64,000 bases of DNA, from assembly GCF_032854445.1 (NCBI RefSeq), contig NC_088307.1:15576017-15640016 (forward strand). Reading direction: 5' to 3'. Under the pieces are notes generated by a model, which was given only the letters and a program-made list of their open reading frames with translations, was not told the origin of the DNA and ran no database searches. Shown here one piece after another: positions 16,901-31,900 of the stretch; position 1 is the first letter of the stretch; every line of letters starts with the position of its first letter. A program made the position numbers and the translations under genes. Source of the stretch: Liolophura sinensis (Eukaryota > Mollusca > Polyplacophora > Chitonida > Chitonidae).

Positions 16901-19900
16901 GAAACTGATAAATTCCATTTGTGTTTTAATAATCAGCAAAAGCAACTGCGATCAAATACTGTGAACAAAGAAGATGATCTTAAAGTGAAAGACAACATCT
17001 GACTAATGTTTATGTCCACTGAAGTCTTTCAAAGTATCTTAAACCAGCATTAAGTATTTTTTTCAATTTTTTGTTCAACCCAGTGAAAGTTTAGTGAAAC
17101 TTCATCTTGTCACAGCTTCAGCATGTCTCCATTATTGGCAGCAAGGTGCTGTCACATTTACTCTAGCTCTCTAACGTCGAATTTTCCATATTTTAGTCAA
17201 GTCAGTAAGTTGTGAACTTCGGTGATGATGCTTCCTCGGAAATTGAAATTGAACATACTGGAAGGATATTTCCTCCACTGCTTGAACTGTTCATACAGTG
17301 GGAATACTATATCATTTATACAGTTTACAGTAGCAAGCAGATGCATGGACGAGGTATTTCTGGTTCAAGTGGTAACCTCCTGAGGGGTTGTGCTGGTACC
17401 GTAATTCTGACCCCTATTAAATGTTTATAAAAAATTACAACAGGATTGTTGTACAACTGGATTCATTCTCAATTCTGGCACAAATGTAAATAAATCTAAG
17501 CACAACTGTGGCTGATCTAGGCATTTGACTGTCGCTAGATTTTATGCTTCAATTTTTAGCGGTGGATTCTAAGATAAGAGCAGTGCAGACATAGTTATCA
17601 CAGGAACGTCAAAGAAAGAACCTCCGCTTAAACACAACGTATCAACAATTTTACTGCACGTTATAACAGAAAACAGAAAAAAAACATCCCTTGTATAGAA
17701 AGACAAAGAGAGAAATTTAAAGTCTTCAGTTCTACAAAATTCAGAGAAAAAAAATTATATAATAAAATTTAATTAATTTTAAGCATTGAGAGGAGATGCT
17801 GTCTTCTCATTCCCACAAACATTCGGCATCCCTAATGAATTTTGCACTGACTCTGATATTTGTATGATTTGAACAGCGTTTTTACTAAAGTTCTCAGGTC
17901 TACTGGGGAGATGAACGGGGTTTGGGCTGAGACAGTATGCTACTGCCTGACGTAATTTGTGATACCGTCGTTGAATATTACATGCCTTGTAAATCAACTG
18001 ATTTCACGTCTGCTGTGGTCCGTGAATGATACAGACATTCACAACACTGTGTAAAATGGCCCTTTGGCTACATGTAACAAAACTGTTGCAAACGATCCCA
18101 AAGTTATGCAGTAGTTCTGTGTTATCATATGTCACTTGATGGAGTGAATGGGTGAAGGCTACATCACAGCTTAGGCCTTGCAATCTGATAGCAACATGTT
18201 TGATTGGATGAAATTCTCAAGATGGCTGCCTTGACTCACCTGCCATTTGTGCAGTATTGTCATTTTGTTCTGCAGGTGAAATCTCATTAAAATGATAAAG
18301 TATGATGCTTGACTATCCTGCTTTCGATTGAAATATGTTTCAGCCAGGTGCTGTCTTGTCCCTTACCTTAGTGGAGAATAATCAAGCCCACCCTAGCAGC
18401 ACAGTCACATGATTTGAAAGTAGCAGTTTGTGAAGTTCTGCTGTTGCCTGAGTGGATGCCCAGGTCACATTTGTGTCATCTGCAATGTTATGTTCTTTAT
18501 TATTCCAACTTAATGACGTGATATGAATTCAGATCACTGGAAACCTGTATTAAAAGTGTACAGTTTTTACACTTTAAGGCACACTGCAGGGGAAAGCACC
18601 AAGCTTTGTAGTGAATGTAACAATTCAGAACACTTAAAGTGGAAGCAAAGATGGGAACATGGCTAACCGATCTTGGAGTTAAGACAGTCATACAACGATG
18701 GATGCATTGGTCTGATATCATGGAAGTTACATGTACATGTGACAATTTGCCAACAAGAACACTGATGTTGCTGCTCTTGTTTCACTCTCCATGCTGTAGT
18801 TTTTGATACTGTATTCATGCACAAACCAGGATTCCGTTTGTGGTCAAATCATCCCCAAGGCTTGGTCCCTTTTTGTTTTAATGTTATTGTGCATGTACAG
18901 GTATGATAGATGTGATGACAACACAGCATTTTGATTAATTTTGCAATAGTATCACTGCATTTTTCTTTGCTTAAGTCATGGTGCTGAGGTTGTGTAAATT
19001 TCTGCCATGTAAACATTTACACTAACGGTCAGAATAAGGCCTGTGGAAAATTGTCAGAAGGCCGCATTTCATCGGTTATGTGTTACAGTATCACAATGTT
19101 TGAATTGGCTAAATGTCTGGGGCCCCTATTCCTGGCATCTGGGACCTTTGTAAATCAGTTTGTATATCTGCCACATATGATATCAATGGATGTGAGGTAG
19201 TTGGCAAAATTTAAAAGACTAAAATGACTTATGCCTCACATCTCAAGCTAACTCTAATGGGCCATGGGTGTAAAATGTTTGAGGATGTCTGGCAGGGCGT
19301 ATGCAGCCATGGTGTCAAATGCTTGAGAGTGTCTGGCTGGGCCTACATGTAAGTAGCCATGGTGTCAAATGCTTGAGAGTCAGTGTCTGGCAGGGCCTAC
19401 ATGTAAGTAGCCATGGTGTCAAATGCTTGAGAGTGTCTGGCAGGGCCTACATGTAAGTAGCCATGGTGTCAAATGAGTAAGTCGTCTGGCAGGGTTTATG
19501 TACATTATAGCTGATAATATGTCCAGCACGTAAGATTTCACATTCTATGATGTGCACAGTACTTATGAAGATGTACCTCAGTGCAGTGTCTGGCAGCTAG
19601 GGTCAGCAGGCAACATGTCTGGCATAGACATTGTTCATTCCAAGGAATATTTGGCTTAATTTGCTAACCCCAATGTTTGAACTAGCCTATAATTTGGGAA
19701 CCCAGTTTTTCTGTCAGGGATCACACATCTTAATGATTTGAAATTTTGAGGCCTTCAGCAGGACTTTTCATACCCAATAATGCACATTTTCCAGGCTAGT
19801 TGGAATGAATATTCTACAGTTATACAAGCTTCAACCGCCATGATCTTATTTATAGTCAACCATTTCCATAAATACAGCAGTGTGCATTACGCAATTTCAG

Positions 19901-22900
19901 CAAAGATGCTGGAAAACGAATTTCTCCATGATAAATTCAGCATGCTACATACATACATGTACATACATACACAGTTTAAGCTCAGGTTGTTTTTCTAATG
20001 TGTATTCCAGTTCATATGGCTCCACCACAATCTGATTTTCCAGACTTTTCAAAGCCAGGAATTGTTACTTTCCATTTCCAGACAGTTCAAGGTTTTCACC
20101 GCACAATACTGATCTGTACCATATGGCATTAAGACATGACCATATGCTTTTGACAAACGGAAAACTCCTACCATTGATGTCGTCTCACCTGTGGGTATCC
20201 CACGTATCTGTCTAACCTGTCCAACTCACTAGCGGTTAGCAGGTACAAACAGCCCTCTACAGAACTATCTCGGTCCACAGTGATGTTTGGAAACCCACCT
20301 GCCTCACTGTCAATGCCTGACAAAATACAACATCATACATATTATCAGCTCCAAGCACTAAAATTTAGTTTGTCTGATTCTAATCGATTTAGCCACCTTA
20401 CTAGTTATATGGTTACTAAAGACTTTGGAGTTTGATTAAATTCTTATCAGAACTTGAAAGCTCGCATGAAAGTATCATTCTAAGGCCTTTATCACGGGTG
20501 CTCCTAAAATGCACCTCTACAGGCTAAAACTTTAAGATGCACAGTACTACATATAAGTGTTAATGCAAGATCTGTGCCAACATACAATATGTTAAAAACA
20601 TTATTTGATTTTTGGGATGAACTAAAAAGTCGCCAACAACAAAACCTCCAGAACCTATTCCATAGTATCTTCCCCTCATGACATAGATCCAAGCAGGTCT
20701 AAATAACCTCTCTTAATGTTGGCTGGAATAGGAGCTCAAAAGTAGGTATAAAGAGATCAGCAAAGACCTGATATGATCTCTTAATGAAAAAGAGTTCTAA
20801 AAATAGACGTAGGCATCACTTAATAGACCTCTTAAAACTTAAATATACTTTCACTTATTTTTTTAAATTTTTGTGAAGAGAGTTAAAGACGTTCAAACAT
20901 TTGAATTTTATGATGTACTTTATGGATCATAGTACCAAAATTTCGGAACTCAGACGTCCGGAAAGTTTTAATCACAACACCAAATGTTGGAATAGATATA
21001 TTTGACCAATGCACATGGGTAAGTAATTACTGAAATAATTTTCTAAAAAATTCCTTCCCGCCAGAGAGCATCAAGACAAAAAAGGTGATGTGACGTCAGA
21101 GTTCCGAGATACCGTCAGAATGGCTCAAACCTGAATGTCTACTAACACTCTTCAAAAAAAATCTTAAAAAAATAAAAGTATTTCAATGCATAGTTTTCAG
21201 TTGTCTTTATGGTGAACCTTACTTTAAATTTTAGTTTTCTTTTACTTTAAGAACTTAATGCCAGAAAAACAAATGCAAGCTATTGTGCAGTTGTATCCAG
21301 AGAGTGCCTGCCTTTTTATCAGTACACCTTAGTGAGCCCTTGCATTTTTTCACCTTAAGTTTCATTCAACGTCAGAAAGTCTGGCAAGAGTGGAAATCAT
21401 GTCGATGTCCGGAAATTCAGATATCTCAAAACTGTGATATTATCCAGCACGTAAAAAAACTCCTTGGTTACATTAATTTAACATCAGGTGTGACCTAACA
21501 ACCCAAGGAGTCACTTAAACAAAACTTGGACATTTGTAATATCAAAATTCACAATTCCTTTACTTGCAGCATAAATGTTGTAAAATCCTGTTTTTGGTCA
21601 GGTAGATTAGCAATTTCCCTGTGGTATATCCTTCCACCATCAAAATAAACTTCTGAACATTTTTATTAGACCTCAAGACCTCCCAGAACCAGAGAAAATT
21701 TGAAGCTCAGTCACTTACAGTATACATGTATTATCACGACTACTACAGGTTAGTTGTAAGCACAGTCACTTACAGTATACATGTGTTATCTTAACTATTA
21801 CAGGTTAGATGTAAGCACAGTCACTTACAGTGTACATGTATTATCATGACTATTACAGGTTAAATGTAAGCACAGTCACTTACAGTGTACATGTATTATC
21901 ATGACTTTTACAGGTTAGATGTAAGCACAGTCACTTACAGTATGCATGTGTTGTCATAAATATTACAGGTTAAATGTAAGCACAGTCACTTGCAGTGTAC
22001 ATGTATTATCATGATTATTACAGGTTAGATGTAAGCACAGTCACTTACAGTGTACATGTATTATCATGACTATTACAGGTTAGATGTAAGCACAGTCACT
22101 TACAGTGTACTTGTATTATCATGACTATTACAGGTTAGATTTAAGCACAGTCACTTACAGTATACATGTGTTGTCATAAATATTACAGGTTAAATGTAAG
22201 CACAGTCACTTGCAGTGTACATGTATTATCATGATTATTACAGGTTAGATGTAAGCACAGTCACTTGCAGTATACATGTGTTGTCATAAATATTACAGGT
22301 TAAATGTAAGCACAGTCACTTGCAGTGTACATGTATTATCATGATTATTACAGGTTAGATGTAAGCACAGTCACTTGCAGTATACATGTATTATCATGAC
22401 TATTACAGGTTAGATGTAAGCACAGTCACTTACAGTGTACATGTATTATCATGACTATTACAGGTTAGATGTAAGCACAGTCACTTACAGTGTACATGTA
22501 TTATCATGACTATTACAGGTTAAATGTAAGCACAGTCACTTACAGTGTACATGTATTATCATGACCATTACAGGTTAGATGTAAGCACAGTCACTTACAG
22601 TGTACATGTATTATCGTGACTATTGCAGGTTAGATGTAAGCACAGTCACTTACAGTGTACATGTATTATCATGATCATTACAGGTTAGATGTAAGCACAG
22701 TCACTTACAGTGTACATGTATTATCATGACCATTACAGGTTAGATGTAAGCACAGTCACTTACAGTGTACATGTATTATCATGATCATTACAGGTTAGAT
22801 GTAAGCACAGTCACTTACAGTGTACATGTATTATCGTGACTATTACAGGTTAGATGTAAGCACAGTCACTTACAGTGTACATGTATTATCATGACCATTA

Positions 22901-25900
22901 CAGGTTAGATGTAAGCACAGTCACTTACAGTGTACATGTATTATCATGACTATTACAGGTTAGATGTAAGCACAGTCACTTACAGTGTACATGTATTATC
23001 ATGACCATTACAGGTTAGATGTAAGCACAGTCACTTACAGTGCACATGTATTATCATGACCATTACAGGTTAGATGTAAGCACAGTCACTTACGGTGTAC
23101 ATGTATTATCATGATTATTACAGGTTAGATGTGGTTTTACCTTTCTTGTTGAAGCAGACCCTGAATCCATACAACACACCCCACAATCTGTTCTCTATTT
23201 GCCTTTGGATGAAGGTGCTCAATCTGCACAAATGTAATTGAACACCCATGAACATGTGAATGAAAATAAAGTGCATGTCAAATTTCATAACATTTCCCCA
23301 TGGTAATTATTTGCCATCAATCACATTACCACATAGTGTAAATGACGTGCCTCTACTTTGTACAGTATTAAATCTTTTCTCTACATCAGAAAATCTTAGT
23401 TTCTTACCTGTCTGAATTCATTTCTGTACCGTATGCAAAGTAATAGAGCTGTCCTGTAGGTGGCCGTGCATTGATGCGAAAACAGAGAGGAGGGTGCTGA
23501 GCTGACAGGCTGAAACCAGTCTTTCCCTTTCTGTTATTGGTGTAAAGAACAAACAAACCAAAATTCACCATTTACCGAAACAGTTAAACATCCAAAAAGA
23601 ATCACTGTAAAATGTCGCTAGCAAAATGAATTTTAGAGCCAAATAAATGTCATGAGATATTACCATTGGTGCTGAAATTTACACTGTATACTTTTCTGAA
23701 GCAGGATATCACTCTACCTTCCAAACAAACCCCAATACACTTTTCTACGACCAAAATTTATTTATCTATTTTATTTGATTGGTACTTTACGCCGTACTCA
23801 AGAATATTTCACATATATGATGGCAGCCAGCATTATAGTGGGGGGAAACCGGGCACAACCCACAACCATCCGCAAGTTCTAAGGCGAAAAGACCTTTTAC
23901 GCAAAATAATTTCCTTGTTTAAAACTCAATTTTGTAATCAGAAACTGAATATTATTAGTAAATAACAAATCTAAAGACAGATACAATTATACTCAAGTTA
24001 GTTGCCGATAACTGAATGCTGAAAAGGCGTGACAAAACTGAATGAATGGAGCTAGCCTTTCTAAAGCAAATTAAAAACATTCCTCTGGTGACCATTACAT
24101 AGCCACTGCATGTCCCTACATTACTGAGGCTCTTAACAAGAAACTGGGTCAAGATGCATTATATCAGAGTTGTGTTCTAGCTTCCATTAATTATCCTAAT
24201 AACACGCAGTGTTTTACCAATTGAGTTAAATACAAAGCAGGATTAAAACAAAGTTAATCTAAGTATGTGGAGGTGACCTTCTTAAGCTGAGGTGATGTTT
24301 GTAGCTGTTGCCACATCATGCATGCTTGGTGGGTCAGCAGTAAGATCTGGCTGTGTCGCATACTGGTAGACATAATATAGGAAAAAGTGTCAAATCAGCA
24401 GAATCATAAGAAATTCTATTCAGATCAGAACTCAGAAGGATTTTGTTCAGAGTGGGGAGAAGAAGGAAAGCAAGGAATCTACTGAAGCAAAGATGTTCTT
24501 ATACACTTCTACAATTTGCCTGTCAAATAAACAACACCACTTTAAAGGAAGCTTAATGTAATGTGACTGCCCTATGTAAAAACAACGGAACAATGGTGTA
24601 TCCTGCCTATGTTTCAGTTTAATGTGACAGGTTATCAGTTCAGGAATACAATCAACAGTCACAATACACCAGCAAATAAAGTACATGAATAACATTTTTG
24701 TCAGCCTTGTAACATATGGTACTTCTTTTAGAGTATATCACCCATCCTTCACGTGACAACACACAGATTTGCAACACAATGTAGTACAATGCATTCAGAA
24801 CTTGCATTTTTCTCAAGTTACAATTTTCATGTGAAGATTAGGTCATGAAATTGTCCATCATGGGAGATATTAAACTCACCTCAGCTTAAGAAGGTCTTTT
24901 GTAGTGGCAACAACTTTCAAACTTGAAACATCTTTCTCTCTGAAACAACAAAGCAGCCGCATTGTACATGTATATTTGTCCCTACATCACCTGTAATTCT
25001 CGCTTGCAACCCTTGGGTGATCAAACGGGTTAAAATACTGATATTCACTAGCTGTCCACGTCAGAGCTGCAGACTATGCCAACATGGGGTATATATAATT
25101 TAAACCCTGCGCAGACTGACATCAATTTTCTTTGCGACGTTGTCCATTGCGATGTTAACCCCTCATACCCAAGCTGTCTGCAGTTGACATAGCCTGCATA
25201 ATTTTTCCTAGCTCAGCTTTACATGTAAGTTAGAATGGCTTTATATTTTACAAAATACTGTAGAGACAAAACCGTTATCTGCATGTTGAGAAGGGAACAT
25301 GTGATGTGGGGCTTTAAGCCCCTGGGTTTAAATTCCCATCCACCCTCCTCAACTTATAATATACAAGCACTTGAACCTGCGGATGGTCATGGGTTCCCTT
25401 GGGCTCTGCCCAGCTTCCACCCACCATAATGCTGACCGCCATCATATAAGTGAGATATTCTAGAGTACGGAGTAAAACACCAATCAGCTCAACTGATACA
25501 TATTTACACTATGCCCATTGTGAACAACTAAATTTATGCTCCATCTTAAAAAAAAAGCACACATATTAGCACTTTGTTGGCCTTCACAATTAATTAATCC
25601 ATTAACACATGAACACATATACAAATACAAAGACATACATACGTTTTGCAGTCGTGTACAAGTTACACTCTGACCATTACACATATCTGAGTACCTGCAC
25701 ATTTGGATATACAATTACTCACCTAAAACATATACTACCAACTGCTTCTTTTCCACCCTGCAGATGACAGGAAGACAAGTCAAAACTTTTTGATCAATAT
25801 CTTGGGTTATTTTCATTAATTTGGTCAACAAAGTAATCAAGGCAGGCTCTTTGGTGCAATCCATAATATTCAACTATTAGCAATGACACCAACAGTCAAG

Positions 25901-28900
25901 GCACATGTACATATACATGTATGTAGCCCATTCAGTACATGACAAGACCACCCAAAAGTAGATGCACACTGTTCAGAAATGGACTGAGCATTAAACCGAT
26001 GACGGGTTTACTCCTAACATCACACTAAACAACCAGATTTGTACAGTTGTGGAAACCAAGTCATTACAACATGGCATATATACAGTTCTGTTTGATGTTT
26101 GATGTTCTCAATCACAGACATCCTTCAGATTTTTCTTTAGGCGCCATTTGCATCCACGGGGCTACAACACTCCATCAATCATATACATGTTGTCAACTGG
26201 GCTAGGACTGAACCAAAATTGTTTTCGAGCAACTGAATGACTAGCATCTTAACAATGAACTACAAATTTAACTTCATGGTCATTACATTGAAATCCAGGC
26301 TTTTAATTTAAAAAACATATTTAAAGATGACAAAATAGCAACTTACTTTTCTAGAGTAGCCTGTTTGTTTTTGGTCTGTAATTTTGTCTTCATCCTGGTT
26401 TATATCATCTAGTATTGACAAGTCTCCATGTGACACAGACATGACCTCGCTGCCACACCCACTGTCCGTTTCAGATGCCATAGATGCCATCATGAAATAA
26501 TCCGAGTTCAACTTATCCTCGTCTGTTCTGCCTACTTCTGCAGACTTTGTCGAGTGTTTGGTTTTAGCGGGTGGTTTGAGAGTTTTTTTTGTTTGCATTA
26601 ACTCCGCATCAATCTGTTTCTGAATCAGTTCTCCTGAGAGAAGCATGTCACTGTAATGTGCTCGACTTGTGAATAAGCTCTCAGCAATTTCATCATCTTC
26701 AGAGTCAACAGCAATAACAGCTACTTTCTCATCTTCACTCTCAGAGGTATCCAAGGTATCATCACTTATCTCCCTTGAATTGTCATACAGGGTCAGAACT
26801 TGGCACGGCGTTTGGTTAACCACAAGGTCATCCAGATTGTGATCCCTATGGGTTTCTAGTTCGTCCATTTCAGCATTGTTTTCCAGAAAGTGCCGAATGT
26901 CTTTCTGAACAGATGAAATTTCAGCCTCAAGACTTTCAAATGTTAGTGGTGGAATTGACCCTGACTCGTTCCTCAAAGGGGAGTTAACTCTGCCCCTGGG
27001 TGACATATTGTACTCAGCAGATGTGTGACTTGCATATATGCTATGCCCGTTCAAAGACTTCGATTGGGACGCCACAAAGTTAAAGACATGCGTTTTTTCT
27101 AATACAAAGTTGTCACCCTCTGGACATTCTATAGTCCCATTTTGTTTTTTAGACTCGTCAGTAACACTGAAGCATACTGTTGGCTTATCACAGGTATCTC
27201 TACAAGGTTTTCTCTCTCTTCTATCACTGCACACATCATCACTTGAACACAACACATCATCACTTGAACACCACACATCTTCAACACAGTCACAACAATT
27301 CCGATTAGTATTCTGATTGCCAGAAGCCGCTGGTTCAGAGTCTGTTGAGCTTTCAGCCTGAGAGAGATTATTACTAGTGTCTCTGCTATTCTTGCTTGTC
27401 TTGCCCTGGAGCTGTCCTCTTTTAGTATCAAATGTATCACCTTCATCGCTGTCTTCATCACAAGATTCTCCATTCATAAAGAAGTTGAATGCTCTACAGG
27501 AATTTCTGGACACTTTGGATTTCTTGGCATCCAAATCAAAATTCTGGTCTTCAGGCACACTGTTTTCCCCACCATGTTTCATGTCGTTCTCCAATGGACA
27601 AATGTAAGTATTTTCAATCTCATCAGGCAAAGCTTCACCATACATATTAGGATTTAAAGTTTCATCACTTTTGCTGTACAGAGATTTACTGCCATCAACA
27701 AAGCGCACCATTTTGGATCCCTTCGTTGAACCTGTTTCGGCAACACTTGCACTGAATGGTCGCCCTACTGAGTTTTTCTTGCTGACCTTGAGGGATGATT
27801 TGACACAGGCTGTCCTTGGCCTTTCCTTCGTGAGATGAACAGGATTTTTGTCATCGTTTTCATTTTTCACAACAATATCTGGTAAAAAGAAAAAAAAATC
27901 ATGTTCTAAAATTTCGCAAGAGTAAATGACTTTAAAAAAGACTGAACAATATAAGGAGTGGAGAACAAATTAGTAGCATTTTAACGTTTCAAAGAGTAGC
28001 CAAGGAGAATCGTTTATGTGAAATGTTCAGAAGATTGTATGCATATAAAGATTGCAGAGCAGTGATATTGTATGCCTAAGGGCTGTAAATCATTGTTGTG
28101 GTAAAATACGTCATTGTGGTAAAGTCGTCTTTGGATGCAAATCACGAACAGCATTTGGCTATCCATGTACCATAGGTGGCAAATACATCCCTGTGAATGG
28201 CTGAGCAAAGGTTAAACTATGGTAGTAAAAAACTTCCTTGCGGGCAGTTTGAGCACAAACTCGCTGGAGTGATCTTTGATATGCAAATCGCTATACGCGA
28301 TTGGCTATCCGTGAACTATGGGTGACCCATGTGGATGGTTTAAACATAGCCCAACAAGAAAGCTTTCTTGATTACTAGAATTCCTCTACTTTTTCGAATG
28401 TTTGCAAGGTGTTTATTGAAGCATATTCTGAAGGCATTATAAGGCATTATAAAATTAGACTTTTTGTCAAGCCCTGAAAATGAACAATCCAACCAATGTT
28501 TTGTTTCCAAAATCAAATTTAAAATGTACATAAATTGCACTGCACGTTGCTCTTTCATATGCGAAGAAGTTGAGGAATTAGGGTAGAAGAAATAGGTAAA
28601 TTTGGCAAACTTCATAAATCCCCAAAAAGAAAATAGTCACAGAGAAACGTGAGTACAATAAAGACATTTAAAAAAAAAAAAACACCATAGCTTTCCATCT
28701 CTGCGAGTTAGAGTTGAAAAAAAAAGCTTAACCTTCAATCCATAAATACAGGAGCTAAAGCTTAACCTTCCATCCGAGTTTGTACATTTACATACATACT
28801 TGTACTTGAGACTACGGAGCTCATTACACAGAATCTAAAAAACAAAAAAGCTGAAACTTTCCTTACTTTGTACAGGTGAGCTAAACATCACTTAACTTTG

Positions 28901-31900
28901 TTCACCTTTTCTGCTTATTTCTGTATTATTAGCAAATTTGCTGACTAAATTCCTGAGGTATATGTGGGGTAGGGCTGGTAGAGTACACTTCATCTCACAC
29001 AAAGGTGTACGTGAGGCGTGCACCCCATACACACCTCACCTACGCTTCACACTGAGGTGTATACCTCATGCCTGTGAAGGGTTGGCAATCACGTTATCAC
29101 TATGCTCAAAAAGCTTGCCTCAGCTGTTCATGATTAATACGCATGTATTGCGGACAATCTCAGCAATGTAGCAGAGATTAGACAGTACACTGTATATATT
29201 AGATCTATTAGAATTATAAAAAAAAAATACAATGTGCAAATCTGCCCAACACATCCACTCAAGCCCCTTTGACACAATATACACCCTGCAAGAAGATCCT
29301 AAAAAGACGGATTATGTTATTGCAATTTTGAAGAACTAAATTCCAAAGCCTTACCTGACACGGAGTGACACTGAGCCCCGAACGCATGGACATCTTCAGC
29401 TGAGTTCCTAGAATAGACCATCAGAAGAAGGATCAATCAAAACAAAGAATATTTACACTTGTTACTCTATTTCTTCTCATTTTGGGACACCTGATCAGCT
29501 GTTTTTAGCCATCATACGTGTAACAGTAACAGGGATATTTAGTTTCTTTTTTCTCAAGTGATTAGACCATCTAACGAATAAAATACTCATATCTTTACTT
29601 TTCCCAAAAGGCCAGGAAGGAAGCATAATATTCTGCTTTCAGCACCACTAATATCTGTTCCAAAAATCAAAATCAGGGTAATGAGGGATCAAAAGATGAA
29701 TGATATTTTGTGGATGTTACAAAACTAGAACAAAGTATTTACCCATTCATTTATTACAGTCTTTTCAATTAGTAAAGCTGCTTATTGATAACTTTAATGC
29801 TTTTTATAAGCCCTTCAATGATGAAAATATTTTAGTTAAGTCTTGGACAGTATGACAAACAGTGATAATTTACAACTGTGTAAGCAAAGGCTTTTCTAAT
29901 CTTTAATATCGCACCAATGAGTGTATTTTGGCTCAATAGAACTTACTTCTAACAGATTTCAGGCTGGTATGTGTGTGTGTGTATGTGTGGGTTGGGTGGG
30001 GGGGGGGTACATTTTTAATTATCCCATATGCCACGCCGCCCCCAAATCAGATTGTGCAAAAAATAAAGTAAGGAAGAAATTTTAAATTATTTACTTCAAG
30101 TTATTTCATGGGTCAAAGAAAAAAAAAATGGCGATGACCGTAGACCCAATGGAGAACAACGGCTCGTTAACTAACCAATATTACCATGAAGGGTAAATGT
30201 TGGGGGAGGCAGATTTGGAAACTGTCTCTCCAAAGCTGGGTTTGAACCCTCATCTCACATGTACTGAAGAGAGTAACAGCAGCTCATGTAAGACTTTAGT
30301 ATGTCCAGCGCCTTTATTACATAATGTCAGTGCACCTTTACACAAACTCACACATTATGAACGCGAGCAATGACATCACCAGACAAACTCTCCACATCTG
30401 CTTCTATTGATTTCTCATCTGTTTCACTTGATGCTATGGACGTGTGGTGAATGGATTCTGTCCCTTCTGTGTCTCTTCTGGAGTACTCTCGTAAAATTGA
30501 GTCAAACACATAATCCCGTCTGCCACGGGAACTGGATGGAGAGGGGCCATAAGCATGCTTATCTAACAAAAAAAAAGAGTTTCATTCATTAGTCTACATG
30601 TATATTCTTTCTGGGTTTAATATTTATCATGACGATGGTAATAAGACTATACCACACATAGAACGTGTACAAGCATAAATAGGTAATGCAAACTAACTTG
30701 ATGTAAGTCTATTAACCAGTCATCCTTTCAAATTGACACGATATAGCTGGAAAATTGCCGACGTGGCATTAAGCCACAATAGTTCATTCATACTTTTGAA
30801 CATTCCGACCTTTACCACTAGTGTCCATTCATAAAGTATACACATGTACATGCATTTTGACAGGCCTACATTAGCATTTTACCAAGTATGTCAAGTACAT
30901 ATGTATAATGGGAGACGAGTTACATAGAAGGTCTAAATGACAGTACAACACATTCTTTTCTTCTGTGACATTGCAGTGCATGTGTACCTCATATATGTTT
31001 TATGAGCACACATACAGGGGTAACTGTGACGTAATGAAGGGAAGAATTAGTGAGTTCATGGCCTTGGACCTTTTTGATACAGGTGTGAAGGAGTTTTACG
31101 AGCTCCCCAGTAAAACCAGTTTGCTAACAGCCTCTGTTGGTTTGGCTGCAGCTTCATACCATGGGGTTTGTCACATAGCTGGTCAAGAATTCTCAAAATT
31201 CTTGTATCCAACATAAATGTATCAAGACAGAAAAAAAAATCAAATAAACTAGTAATGATGACACATCAAATGCACAATGTTCATACACCTTAAAGGAACA
31301 GACAACAGGAAGCAGATTAAACTCTGTTGGAATTCTTTACTTAGAATTTCTTTCAACCCAGTGAAATGCATTTCGAACCGTGAATTCTATGGTGGCCGGT
31401 CTGACCATATTGGGACCAGTGATGTCACATTCAGATTTTTGCCACTTAACACACATAATGTACAGGTAAAATGCTTTTCATCATTCAAAATGCTTATATA
31501 TACATATAGAATGCATCAGCTGAATGGACCTTGAAACAAACTTTTTCAAGCAAAAAAAAAAAGACTTCACCAATACCCTCTGGGTCACTTCTGGTCATCG
31601 TAGAATTTGATAATTTAAAACCAATTTACTTGTGAAAAAAAAAAAATAAAGCAAACCATTTTCTTGGACAATGTTTATTGGTTTTTCATCTGCTCTAGAG
31701 TTCATTTTAGTGTTTTAGTTGCCTTTAATTTCAAATCTCCAAAGTATTTCCCAAGGTATTCACACTTTCCACGGACAAAATACATGAAACAAATATTTAA
31801 CAAGCTAAAAAAAAAAGAAAGTCATACACGCAAAAAGCAATGTAAAATGTTTAAAAATTCACATCTGTGCATGTAGTAAGGATGACAGAAAACACACTTC

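Noticed and set aside
30965-31216. 83-codon plus-strand ORF
   Set aside because: Not flanked by splice sites that connect to any gene, no recognised domain, and it lies inside an intron of the minus-strand gene.
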